A stretch of DNA of 64,000 bases from Salinispora oceanensis (GTDB taxonomy: Bacteria > Actinomycetota > Actinomycetes > Mycobacteriales > Micromonosporaceae): assembly GCF_000383575.1 (NCBI RefSeq), contig NZ_KB911579.1:2450523-2514522 (forward strand), given 5' to 3'. The notes under the pieces were generated by a model. It saw only the letters and a program-made list of their open reading frames with translations. It had not been told where the DNA came from and did not search any database. Shown piece by piece: positions 19,042 to 27,500 of the stretch; the first letter of the stretch is position 1, and each line of letters opens with the position of its first letter. Made by a program: the position numbers and the translations under genes.

Positions 19042-20510
19042 CCACGTTCCTCGACCAGTTGGTGGCCCAGGGCCGAGACCGACCCGCTGCACCCGCGATC
19101 GTCACCCCGGACACGGTCGTCACCTACGGCGAACTCGTCGCTCGTGTCGACCGGCTCGCCCGGGTGCTGGTCGCCCGGGGGGTCGGCTCGGAACAGGTGT
19201 GCGCGATCGCGGTCGACCGCGGACCGGAGGCCGTCATCGCCATGGCTGCCGCCCTGCGAGCTGGTGCGGCCTTCCTCACCCTCGACGTCGAGCTGCCCGG
19301 CCCCCGGCTGGCGACCATGATCCGTAGTGGGCAGGCTCGGTGCCTGGTCACCACGTCGGCGTTGGCCGGGCAGCTCGACCTGGCGTTCGGCGGCCTCCGG
19401 GTGCACACCGACGAACCGGATCCCGGTGCCACGGTCCGCCTGCCGCCCATCGCCACGCGGTCGCTGGCCTATGTCAGCCACACCTCCGGGTCCACCGGTA
19501 CGCCCAACGCGGTGCTGGTGGAGCACCGTGGGTTGGACAACTATCTGAGATGCGTCGTAAGCGACTACGACCTCGGTACGGAGACCGTCGTCCTGCAGCT
19601 CGCCCCGCTCGGTTACGACGCCTCGATCCGCGACACGTTCGCTCCGCTCATGGCCGGCAGTCAACTGGTGATGGTCGCCCGCTCGGCGCTACTGCGTGTT
19701 GACGAGTTCACCGCGACCCTACGGGGCTTCGGAGTGGACACCATCCTCAGCGCCACGCCCACCTTTCTCACCTTCGTCTCCGGCCACGACGTGCCGTTGC
19801 TACGGCTGACCGTGTCGAGTGGTGAATCCCTACGGCCGTTTCTGACCGCCGGGGGCCGGGAGCGGTTGCGTGGCCGGTTGGTCAACCAGTACGGCCCGAC
19901 CGAGGCCACGATGACCTCAACCCGTTTTGTGGTGCCCCCGGATCCGGACACCACGATGGACCTTGTCGGCACACCGATCGAGGGAGTGACCGTCTATGTG
20001 CTCGACGATGATCTGAACCCGGTGCCGGCTGGTGCCGTTGGTCAGATGTGGGTTGGTGGGATCGGTGTCACCCGGGGCTACGGTGGCCGCCCGGATCTCA
20101 CCGCCGAGAGGTTCGTGCCCGACCCGTTCAACGGTCCCGGCAACCGCATGTACCGCACCGGAGACCTGGCCCGTCTCCGTGGCGACGTCCTCGAATATCT
20201 GGGCCGGGTGGACCGGCAGATCAAAATTCGCGGCTACCGGGTGGATCCGGCCGAGATCGAGGGTGCGCTGCTCACCCACCCCGCGGTCGATGGCGCGGCG
20301 GTAACGGCGGCCACCGATGACCGTGGCCGGGTGTTCCTGGTCGCCCACATCGCCGGTGAACTGGCCGAGGTGACCGACGCGGCGCTCCGAGCGGGTCTGG
20401 CGGCGACGCTGCCGCCGTACATGCTGCCCCGCAGGTTCACCCGGATCGCACGCCTGCCGACCACGGCCAGTGGCAAGGTCGATCACCGCGCCCTGACAGC
20501 GGGACCGTGA
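19038..20510 (+). CDS. Stand-alone adenylation domain
   Basis: A 490-residue A domain with no C or carrier attached. It has YVSHTSGSTGTPNA (A3), YGPTE (A5), YRTGDLARL (A7) and the catalytic Lys of ASGKVDH (A10). In A3 the Lys that normally follows TP is Asn157 and the next Gly is Ala, a change that could lower activity. The pocket read by eye is D-A-R-S-V-S-Q-M-T-K. Arg at the third position resembles the Lys of Glu-activating domains, so an acidic substrate is possible. GTG 19038 overlaps the upstream stop (GTGA) and the stop overlaps the next ATG. It probably loads the free carrier protein at 21462. Substrate is speculative. Confidence 0.92.
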   Translation: MTTFLDQLVAQGRDRPAAPAIVTPDTVVTYGELVARVDRLARVLVARGVGSEQVCAIAVDRGPEAVIAMAAALRAGAAFLTLDVELPGPRLATMIRSGQARCLVTTSALAGQLDLAFGGLRVHTDEPDPGATVRLPPIATRSLAYVSHTSGSTGTPNAVLVEHRGLDNYLRCVVSDYDLGTETVVLQLAPLGYDASIRDTFAPLMAGSQLVMVARSALLRVDEFTATLRGFGVDTILSATPTFLTFVSGHDVPLLRLTVSSGESLRPFLTAGGRERLRGRLVNQYGPTEATMTSTRFVVPPDPDTTMDLVGTPIEGVTVYVLDDDLNPVPAGAVGQMWVGGIGVTRGYGGRPDLTAERFVPDPFNGPGNRMYRTGDLARLRGDVLEYLGRVDRQIKIRGYRVDPAEIEGALLTHPAVDGAAVTAATDDRGRVFLVAHIAGELAEVTDAALRAGLAATLPPYMLPRRFTRIARLPTTASGKVDHRALTAGP

Positions 20511-21487
20511 TGACCACCATCGGGAGCGCCACGCGGTCCGGGTTGGGGATAGCCGACGTACGGGTGGCTGCGGAGCGGATTTCCGGGCTGGTGCGGCGTA
20601 CCCCGTTGCTGGCACTTGGTTCGAACCTGTTGGTCAAGGGCGAGCATCGCCAGCACGGTGGGTCGTTCAAGCTGCGTGGTGCGGCGAACGCGATGGTGGT
20701 GTTGCGACCGGCCGCGGTGGTCACCGGATCGTCGGGCAATCACGGTATCGCCGTCGCCACGATCGGCGCTGCGTGCGATATCCCGGTGACCGTGGTCATG
20801 GCCGCCGGCACCAGCGAGGCCAAGGCGCGGGCGATCCGTGCTCGAGGTGCGCGGGTGGTACACATCGAGGGCGGCGTGGCGGAGCGGGAGCGGCGGGCGC
20901 GGTCGATCGCGGACCGGACCGGCGCGGTGTACCTGCCCTCATCTGATCATGAGCTTGTGGTGGCCGGAGCCGGCACCGTCGGCCTTGAGGTGGCCGAGGA
21001 CGCCCCCGACATCACCACGATCTTCGTCCCGACCGGCGGAGGTGGACTCCTGGCCGGGGTGTGTCTGGCCGTTGACGCGTTCGACAACCCGGTGCGGGTG
21101 GTCGGCGTGGAGCCGGTACACACCCGCCGCTACGCGATTTCCATCGCCGCGGGTGGACCGGTCGAGCTGCCGCCGTCGTCCACGATCGCCGATGGATTGC
21201 GTGGCCAGCGGCCGGGGGCTGTGCCACTGCCGATCATTCGCCGTCGAGTAGACGAGTTGATTGGCGTGACCGACGACGCCATCGTCCATGCGCTGGGCGT
21301 GTTGCGGGTGGCCGGAGTCGCCGCTGAGCCGAGTGGGGCGGTCGCGCTGGCCGGAGCGATGCAGGCCGGGTGTGGTGGTCATGCAGTGGCGGTGGTGTCG
21401 GGCGGCAACACATCCGAGGTGCTGTCCGCGGCGCCGTGGACATTCGATGAAAGGAAGCACAATGACTACAACTATCGACGTGTCTGA
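20510..21487 (+). CDS. PLP enzyme of the serine/threonine dehydratase-racemase family
   Basis: This 325-residue fold-type II PLP protein has the Schiff-base Lys in GSFKLRGAA (Lys54), the SGNHG phosphate loop and the glycine-rich PTGGGGLL. Family members deaminate Ser/Thr, racemise Ser, or act on hydroxyaspartate and similar substrates. No C-terminal ACT regulatory domain is present, so it is not a biosynthetic IlvA of the long type. It lies between the free A domain and the free carrier protein, with ATG overlapping the A-domain stop and its own end overlapping the carrier gene by 26 nt. It therefore probably makes or alters the amino acid loaded on that carrier, as a racemase or beta-eliminating enzyme. 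The exact reaction is not determinable from sequence. Confidence 0.85.
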   Translation: MTTIGSATRSGLGIADVRVAAERISGLVRRTPLLALGSNLLVKGEHRQHGGSFKLRGAANAMVVLRPAAVVTGSSGNHGIAVATIGAACDIPVTVVMAAGTSEAKARAIRARGARVVHIEGGVAERERRARSIADRTGAVYLPSSDHELVVAGAGTVGLEVAEDAPDITTIFVPTGGGGLLAGVCLAVDAFDNPVRVVGVEPVHTRRYAISIAAGGPVELPPSSTIADGLRGQRPGAVPLPIIRRRVDELIGVTDDAIVHALGVLRVAGVAAEPSGAVALAGAMQAGCGGHAVAVVSGGNTSEVLSAAPWTFDERKHNDYNYRRV

Positions 21488-21695
21488 ACTTATCGTATCG
21501 ATTTACCGGGAAACGCTGCATGACGAGACGCTTGGCGCGAACAGTGACTTCTTCGAGGCCGGTGGTGATTCGTTGACCGCCTTCCAGATCACTGCGCGAC
21601 TCCAAGCGACGCTGGATATCGAGGTTCCCGTCGCGCTCGTGTTCGCCTACCCGTCGCCGGCCGACCTCGCCGAGGTCGTCGCCGCTGACTTCTAG
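21462..21695 (+). CDS. Stand-alone peptidyl/aminoacyl carrier protein
   Basis: A 77-residue free carrier protein. ATG 21462 has AAAGGAAG about 5 nt upstream, inside the end of the PLP-enzyme gene. The phosphopantetheine attachment serine is Ser37 in FFEAGGDSLTAFQ, with the usual three-helix length and ending near residue 75. Free carrier plus free A domain units hold an amino acid for modification or for delivery to an NRPS or ligase. Here both LanB-like proteins flank the unit, and the second begins 11 nt after this stop. No condensation domain is attached, so transfer must be in trans. Confidence 0.95.
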   Translation: MTTTIDVSELIVSIYRETLHDETLGANSDFFEAGGDSLTAFQITARLQATLDIEVPVALVFAYPSPADLAEVVAADF

Positions 21696-21706
21696 GAGCG
21701 ACTACT

Positions 21707-23917
21707 GTGGACGACACATCGGTACCCCTTGGCGCGAACTGGCGGCTCTGGTCCCAGTTCGCGCTCCGTGGTCCGGGCTTTCCGGCCTCCGGCGTGTTAC
21801 GCCTCGCACCGGCCGGACTGGGGGAGGCCGCCGACAAGTTCAGTGCGGACGAGGCGTTGTCCGGCGCGGCCTGGACGGCCTTTGAGGAGCTCTACGCGGA
21901 CGCGGTGGTGGCCACCGCGTCCGAGCTGCAGCGAGTCGCGGCACTGCCGGCGTTCCAAACTGCGGTGGCCTGGCAGAATCGGCCCCTGCTCAACTCGGGC
22001 ATCGCACCGTTCCTGGCCTGGACGCCGAGCGCCGCGGGCCGGACCAGCATGCCGCGGCAGCGCGAGGAACTGGTCGCTCACTACTGGCAGCGGTTCTGCG
22101 TCAAGAACGACACCATCGGCTTTTTCGGCCCGGTGGGCTGGGGACACTGGGACATATCTACGTCGGGGATCGCCGTGACCTCGGGCGTGGGACTCGTCGA
22201 GTCGTCAGAGGTGTACTTCGCCAGCTGGGCGGTTGACGCGGTGGCCCGACTGGTTAACGCGGACCCCGAGCTGCGGCCGTGGATCGCCCCCCGGCTGGTG
22301 CCCTTCGTACGGGTCAACCACAACTCGGTGCTCGTGCCCGGGCGTCCGCCGCAGGTGCTGCCGCCGGAGCTGATCGAACTGCTGTCCCGCTGCGACGGGG
22401 TCCGACCGGCCCGTGAGGTCGGCCCGGCCGAGCAACTGGAGGAACTGGTACGCCGTCGCATCGTTTTGTGGCGACTGGATGTACCGGCGGACGCGCGTCC
22501 CGAGAAGTGGATGCGGCACTGGCTGGAGTCGGTCGGCGCACCCGGTGGTCGGGCGGCGGAGCTGTTGGAGGTACTCGTACACGGGCGTTCCCGGGTCGCG
22601 GCCGCGGCCGGACCCGAGGAGCTGAAGGCGGCTCTGACCGACCTGGAGTCCCAGTTCGTGGCGTTGACCGACGAGACCGCCGTCCGGGAGAAGAACGCCA
22701 AGACCGCGCCGTGCCGGACGCTGGTCTACTCCGACGCCCGGCGATCCGCGCGGGTGCGGCTCGGCGCTGACCTGCTCGACGCGTTGGCGCCACTCAATCT
22801 CCTACTGACCGCGGGGCGGTGGCTCACGTCGACCGTCGCCGAGCGGGTGATGGCGCGGGTGCGGGAGGTGTTCGACGGCCCGACGGATCTGGCGACATTC
22901 TGGTTCGCGTGTATGCCGGTGCTGCATGGTGAGGCCGCGGGAATCGCCGTCCAGGTCCAGGAGGAGTTCCGGCGTCGGTGGCAGTCGGTGCTGCCGCCGC
23001 TGACCGGTTCCCGGATCCAGGTCGACGCCGCGGAGATCGCGGGAGCGGTACGAGAGGCCTTCGCCGCGGCGGACGCAGGCTGGACGGCTGCCCGGTATCT
23101 CAGCCCCGACGTGTTGGTGTCTCCCGGGGGAGAACTGGTCCTGGGCGAGCTACACGTGGCGACCAATACGCTGGGTGCCTCGCTGTTTGTCAACCAGCAT
23201 CCGGACCCGGAGTCGCTGCTGGCGCAGACCGCGCGTGACCATCCGGAACCGAGGTTGCTGCCGTTGTTGCCCAAGGAACACCGAGCGAGGTTGTCGGCGC
23301 GGATTCGACACACGCTGGTGCGGCCGGAGGACTACTACGTGGCGTTGGTCGATCAGACCGCTGATCCGGCGCGGCCCCGGACGGTACGGAGCGCGGACGT
23401 CACGGTGCGTGCGCAGGGCGACCGCCTGGTGGCGGTCCTGCCCGACGGCGCCGAGTTCGGCATTGTGGACGTCTTCTCCCACGTGCTGACGACGCTGGTG
23501 ATGGATATGTTCCGCCTGATACCAGAGGCCGACCACACTCCCCGGGTGACGATGGACCGGATGGTGGTGGCACGGGAGTCCTGGCGCTTCCCGACGGCTG
23601 CGCTGCCGTTCATCGAGGAGAAGAGCGAGGCGGGACGGTTCGTCCGGGCCCGACGGTGGCGCGAGCAGGCCGAGCTTCCCCGCTTCGTCTTCGTCGTGTC
23701 GCCGACGGAGCCGCGGCCGTTCTTCGTCGACTTCGACTCTCCCGTGTACGTGAACATCCTGGCCAAGTCAGCTCGACGGCTGCACCGCCAGGGCGACCCG
23801 GAGGCACGGCTGGTGATCACGGAGATGCTGCCGACACCAGAGCAGACCTGGTTGATGGACGACCAGGGCGAGCGCTACACGGCCGAGCTGAGGTTCGTGG
23901 CGGTGGACAACTCCTGA
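21707..23917 (+). CDS. LanB-like protein, glutamylation-type region only (copy 2)
   Basis: A 736-residue paralogue of the protein at 16687. The two share a start-region pattern (WRLWSQFALRGPGFP), the segments FLAWTPSAAGRTSMPRQREE and FCVKNDTIGFFGPVGWG almost unchanged, and FVDFDSPVYVNIL near the end. Over about 120 nt (near 17020-17115 and 22018-22140) the DNA is nearly identical, which suggests recent duplication or gene conversion. Like its partner it lacks the SpaB_C elimination domain. GTG 21707 has AGGAG about 9 nt upstream. It is the last gene of the plus-strand operon. Two paralogues could act as a heterodimer or on two sites; neither is shown by sequence. Confidence 0.85.
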   Translation: MDDTSVPLGANWRLWSQFALRGPGFPASGVLRLAPAGLGEAADKFSADEALSGAAWTAFEELYADAVVATASELQRVAALPAFQTAVAWQNRPLLNSGIAPFLAWTPSAAGRTSMPRQREELVAHYWQRFCVKNDTIGFFGPVGWGHWDISTSGIAVTSGVGLVESSEVYFASWAVDAVARLVNADPELRPWIAPRLVPFVRVNHNSVLVPGRPPQVLPPELIELLSRCDGVRPAREVGPAEQLEELVRRRIVLWRLDVPADARPEKWMRHWLESVGAPGGRAAELLEVLVHGRSRVAAAAGPEELKAALTDLESQFVALTDETAVREKNAKTAPCRTLVYSDARRSARVRLGADLLDALAPLNLLLTAGRWLTSTVAERVMARVREVFDGPTDLATFWFACMPVLHGEAAGIAVQVQEEFRRRWQSVLPPLTGSRIQVDAAEIAGAVREAFAAADAGWTAARYLSPDVLVSPGGELVLGELHVATNTLGASLFVNQHPDPESLLAQTARDHPEPRLLPLLPKEHRARLSARIRHTLVRPEDYYVALVDQTADPARPRTVRSADVTVRAQGDRLVAVLPDGAEFGIVDVFSHVLTTLVMDMFRLIPEADHTPRVTMDRMVVARESWRFPTAALPFIEEKSEAGRFVRARRWREQAELPRFVFVVSPTEPRPFFVDFDSPVYVNILAKSARRLHRQGDPEARLVITEMLPTPEQTWLMDDQGERYTAELRFVAVDNS

Positions 23918-23981
23918 GCCCACCGCCGCGTCCGCGGAGCTTCCACCCGCCCGGCTGAGTTCCACTCGTCCGTGAAACAGG

Positions 23982-24003
23982 CCAGCGGTGGACCGGCCGC
24001 TGG
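23982..24003. terminator. Candidate hairpin between convergent operons
   Basis: CCAGCGG (23982-23988) and CCGCTGG (23997-24003) can pair with an 8 nt loop in the gap between the convergent LanB-like and ACT-protein genes. There is no T-tract on either side, so this would be a weak or Rho-assisted site. Confidence 0.35.
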
Positions 24004-24519
24004 TCAGAGCGGGCCGCCACCCGCGACGACCAGCGTCGGTCCACGCCGGGGGTCGAGGTCCCGCCCGATGTCGTGGCTGGCGGTGCCGAAGGCCTTCGCC
24101 AGCGCTCCGGCCGTGGCCTCCGCCCGGTGCTCCGGGCACATGACGCTGATGTCGGTCGACTCGACGGAGACGGCGGATAGCGTTACGCCAGCCGCGACCA
24201 CCGTTTGGCAGAACGTCGCCGCGACCGCGGAATCCGTGCGCAGACCGATGCCCCGGACGCCGACCCGCGCTACCGCGTTCGACAGCTGAACCCGAGTGCC
24301 CGCGGCGGCTAGGGAGGCGGCTACGGCCTGCCCCCGGGGCCGGGGCACCACCAACGTCACCCCGGCCCCGGAACCGGCGACCGTCGTCGGTTCGACACCC
24401 AGTCTCGCCACTGCCGCGAACACCCGCGCCAGTGCCGCGGAACATGTCGACAGCCCGCCGACCGTCACCGTCGATTCCGTGTGGGAGGTGTACACCTCCC
24501 ACACCACCGCCCGCTCCAT
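24004..24519 (-). CDS. ACT-domain protein resembling the aspartokinase regulatory region
   Basis: About 171 residues forming two ACT-like repeats. The second half (VGVRGIGLRTDSAVAATFCQ..., then VSVESTDISVMCPEHRAEATAGALAKAFG) follows the pattern of the C-terminal ACT pair of actinobacterial aspartokinases, where a similar stretch precedes the terminal Leu-rich helix. The catalytic kinase domain is absent. ATG 24519 starts 5 nt after the TGA of the NRPS gene, with GGAG overlapping the NRPS end, so it is coupled to it. Aspartokinase feeds aspartate semialdehyde, the EctB substrate. A free regulatory subunit could change feedback inhibition and raise diaminobutyrate supply. That role is inference; the ACT call is by pattern. 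Confidence 0.65.
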   Translation of the reverse strand: MERAVVWEVYTSHTESTVTVGGLSTCSAALARVFAAVARLGVEPTTVAGSGAGVTLVVPRPRGQAVAASLAAAGTRVQLSNAVARVGVRGIGLRTDSAVAATFCQTVVAAGVTLSAVSVESTDISVMCPEHRAEATAGALAKAFGTASHDIGRDLDPRRGPTLVVAGGGPL

Positions 24520-24524
24520 TAGGC

Positions 24525-27500
24525 TCAGCTCCGGTCGGTCAGGCGGCTGAGCAGCGCGCCCAGATCCGCGACGTGCGGCGGTTTCATCACGCCGAAGTGG
24601 TCGCCCGGTACCCGGTGCACGGTCACGCCCCCCGCCGTCAACTCGCGCCACCGTGCCACGTACCCGTCGAACGCCTGACCGGCCGCCACCTCGTGCTCGC
24701 CCCGCTCGAGTTCGTCGCTCACGATCAGGTGTAGCTGTCCCGAGTACGGGGTGTGACGGTAGGCGAGGTCGAGCTCCATCACCTCGCGCCAGATCCGGAC
24801 CGATTTCGGCCAGACGTCGCCGACGCCCCGGGCTGGCAGGGTGATCCCGACCGCCGGATCCACGTCGTCCACCAGATGCTCAAGGAGGGCGAGGATCTCG
24901 GCGCGACGCTCGGCGGTGTCGGCCCGGGGGTCGGCCACGATCTGTTCGACCAGCGCCTCCAGCCGCCGAATGTAGTTCAGCTCCTGCCAGCCCTCGGCTC
25001 GAGTGTGGGCGTCGAGGCCGGGGTCGAGCAGCATAAACGTGACCGTCTCACCGGCGTCGGTCAAGCGCCGCGCCATCTCGGTGGCAATGCTGCTGCCGCC
25101 ACACCAGCTGAACAGCCGGTACGGACCCCGCGGCTGGGCGGCCCGCAGCTCGGCCAGGTAGCGCTCGGCCATCTGTTCCGCGGTCGGAACCTCGTTGTGT
25201 GTCGCCGGCCACTCGAAAGCCGCGACCGGGATGTCGGGCGCCAGGTGGGGTACCAGCCGTAGGTACCAGTGCGCGCTGCCGCCACCGGGGTGCACGCAGA
25301 ACAGCGGGGTGGCCGAGCCGCTCCGGCGCAGCCACATCATCGCCTTGCCAGCCGGCTCGTCCGTGACCGTCGTGGCGAGAGCGGCGATCGTACGGTGCGT
25401 GATGAACGACCGGAACGTCAGCTCGATGCCGTCGCGGGCCCGTAGCGTCGCAATCACTCGCATCATCGCCAGCGAATGACCGCCCAGTTCGAAGAAGTCG
25501 TCGTGCACTCCGACCCGGTCCACCCCCAACGCCTCGCGCCACGCCGCGGCCAGCGCCCGCTCGGTCTCGTCCGACGGCGCGACGTACGCCGAGTCCAGCT
25601 CGGGCCGAGAGCCGTCCGGTCCGGGCAGTACTGCCCGATCCACCTTGCCTGCAGGGGTCAGGGCGAAGTCCTCGACCGCGATCCAGTGCGTGGGCAGGAG
25701 GTGACCGGGCAGGCAGGCACGCAGGTACTCCCGGAGCTCCGCCGGGGTCGGCGGTACGTCAACGGCACGGGTGTAGGCGACCAGGGCGGCGTCGGTGGTG
25801 CCGGAGCGGTGTACGGCGGCGACCGCCGACGCGACCGCCGGGTGCCCGCTCAATGCCGCTTCGATCTCGCCCAGCTCGATCCGGTGGCCGCGTACCTTCA
25901 CTTGGTGGTCGGTTCGGCCGTGGTACTGGATCGTGCCGTCAGGGTTACGGGACACCACGTCCCCGGTCCGGTACATGCGTGCGCCGACGGGTCCGTACGG
26001 GTTCGGCACGAACCGTTCGGCGGTCAGCCCGGGACGCCCCAGATAGCCCCGGGCAAGTCCGGCTCCGCCGACGTACAGCTCGCCGCGGACGCCCACCGAC
26101 AGTGGACGCAGATCGGGGTCGAGCACGTAGGCGGAGACGCCACCGATCGTGCTGCCGATCGACGGCGGGGCGGTCACCGTCGGCGCGACCTCGGTCAGCG
26201 TCGCGCACACCGACGTTTCGGTCGGCCCGTAGGCGTTGATGAACCGGGCCTGCCCACTCCACCGCGCGACCTGGTCGACGGGGCACGCCTCACCGGCTGA
26301 CACCAGTACCCGGAGGTGGGGAAAGTCCTCCGGCGAGAGCCGTTCCAGCAGCGACGGTGGCAACGTCATGTGGGTCACCAGCCCTGCCTGCTGGCGTAGG
26401 TCACCAGGGTCGGTGCCACGGGGTGGCAGCACCAGTTCGGCGCCGTTGGTCAGCGACATCAACAGCTCCCACACCGACGCGTCAAAGCTCGGTGAGGCGA
26501 ACTGCAGCACCCGGTCGCCGGGTCGAACGTCGAGGTGCTCCCGTTGGGCGTGCCGGAGGTTCAGCGCACCTCGGTGCGGCACCCCCACCCCCTTGGGACG
26601 GCCGGTCGATCCGGAGGTGTAGATCACGTACGCCAGATCTTCCAGGCTGGGCGCCACCGCCGGCCGGGCGGAGGGCAGGTCCGGATGGTCAGCGACGATT
26701 TCGACGGTGGCCGTGACCCCGGTCGGAAGCGGCAGGTCCGGTTCGGTGAGCAGCAGCCCGACCTCGGCGTCAGTGATCAGGTAGCGCAGTCGTTCGGCGG
26801 GATAGGCGGGGTCCAGCGGCAGGAACGCCGCTCCCGCCCGAAGCGTGGCGAGCATGCCGACGACCAGATCTGGGCCGCGCGTGAGGAACAGGCCCACGAG
26901 CGTGCCGGGGCCAGCGCCGAGTGCCCGCAGGCGGTGTGCGAGCCGGTTGGCGGCGGCGTCCAGCTCGGCGTAGGTGAGCGTGTGGTCGGCCTGGCGCACC
27001 GCGACCGCGTCGGGAGCGGCGGTTGCCTGGTGCTCAACGAGCTGGTGCACCAACTCCTCGGTGGGGTAGTCGCGGGTGCTGTCCCCGCCGAGGTGCAGGG
27101 CGTGGTCGTGGTCGACGGGGGCGAGCGTGACGTCGGTGCTGGCATCGGGATCGAGGGACATCGCCTCGAGCACCCGCCGGTAGGTTCTGCCGAGCAGTTC
27201 CAGGTTCTCGCGACCGATCCGGCTCGGCCGCCCGCCCAGGCGCAGTAGGCCGGGAAAGGTCCACACCTCCAACGGCAGCTCGCTCGGGCTGAAGTCATCG
27301 ATCATGCCGACCGTGTCGGCCTCCCAGTCCAGGACGTGGAAATCGAGGTATCCGAAGGCGACGTCGATCAGCGGACTGCCGGGACTCCACTCCCGGCGCA
27401 TGGCGGGCATCGGGTAGCGGCGGTGCGGCCACAGTTCCGCCTCGCCGGCGAACACGTCGGCGACAAAGTCGCGCCAGGTCGCGGCGGTCACGTCGGCGGC

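Noticed and set aside
20510..21487. Biosynthetic threonine dehydratase IlvA
   Set aside because: No C-terminal ACT domain, and the gene is embedded between a free A domain and a free carrier.
16687..23917. Complete class I lanthipeptide dehydratases
   Set aside because: Both proteins stop at the end of the glutamylation-type region and no elimination-domain gene or LanA-like peptide is adjacent.
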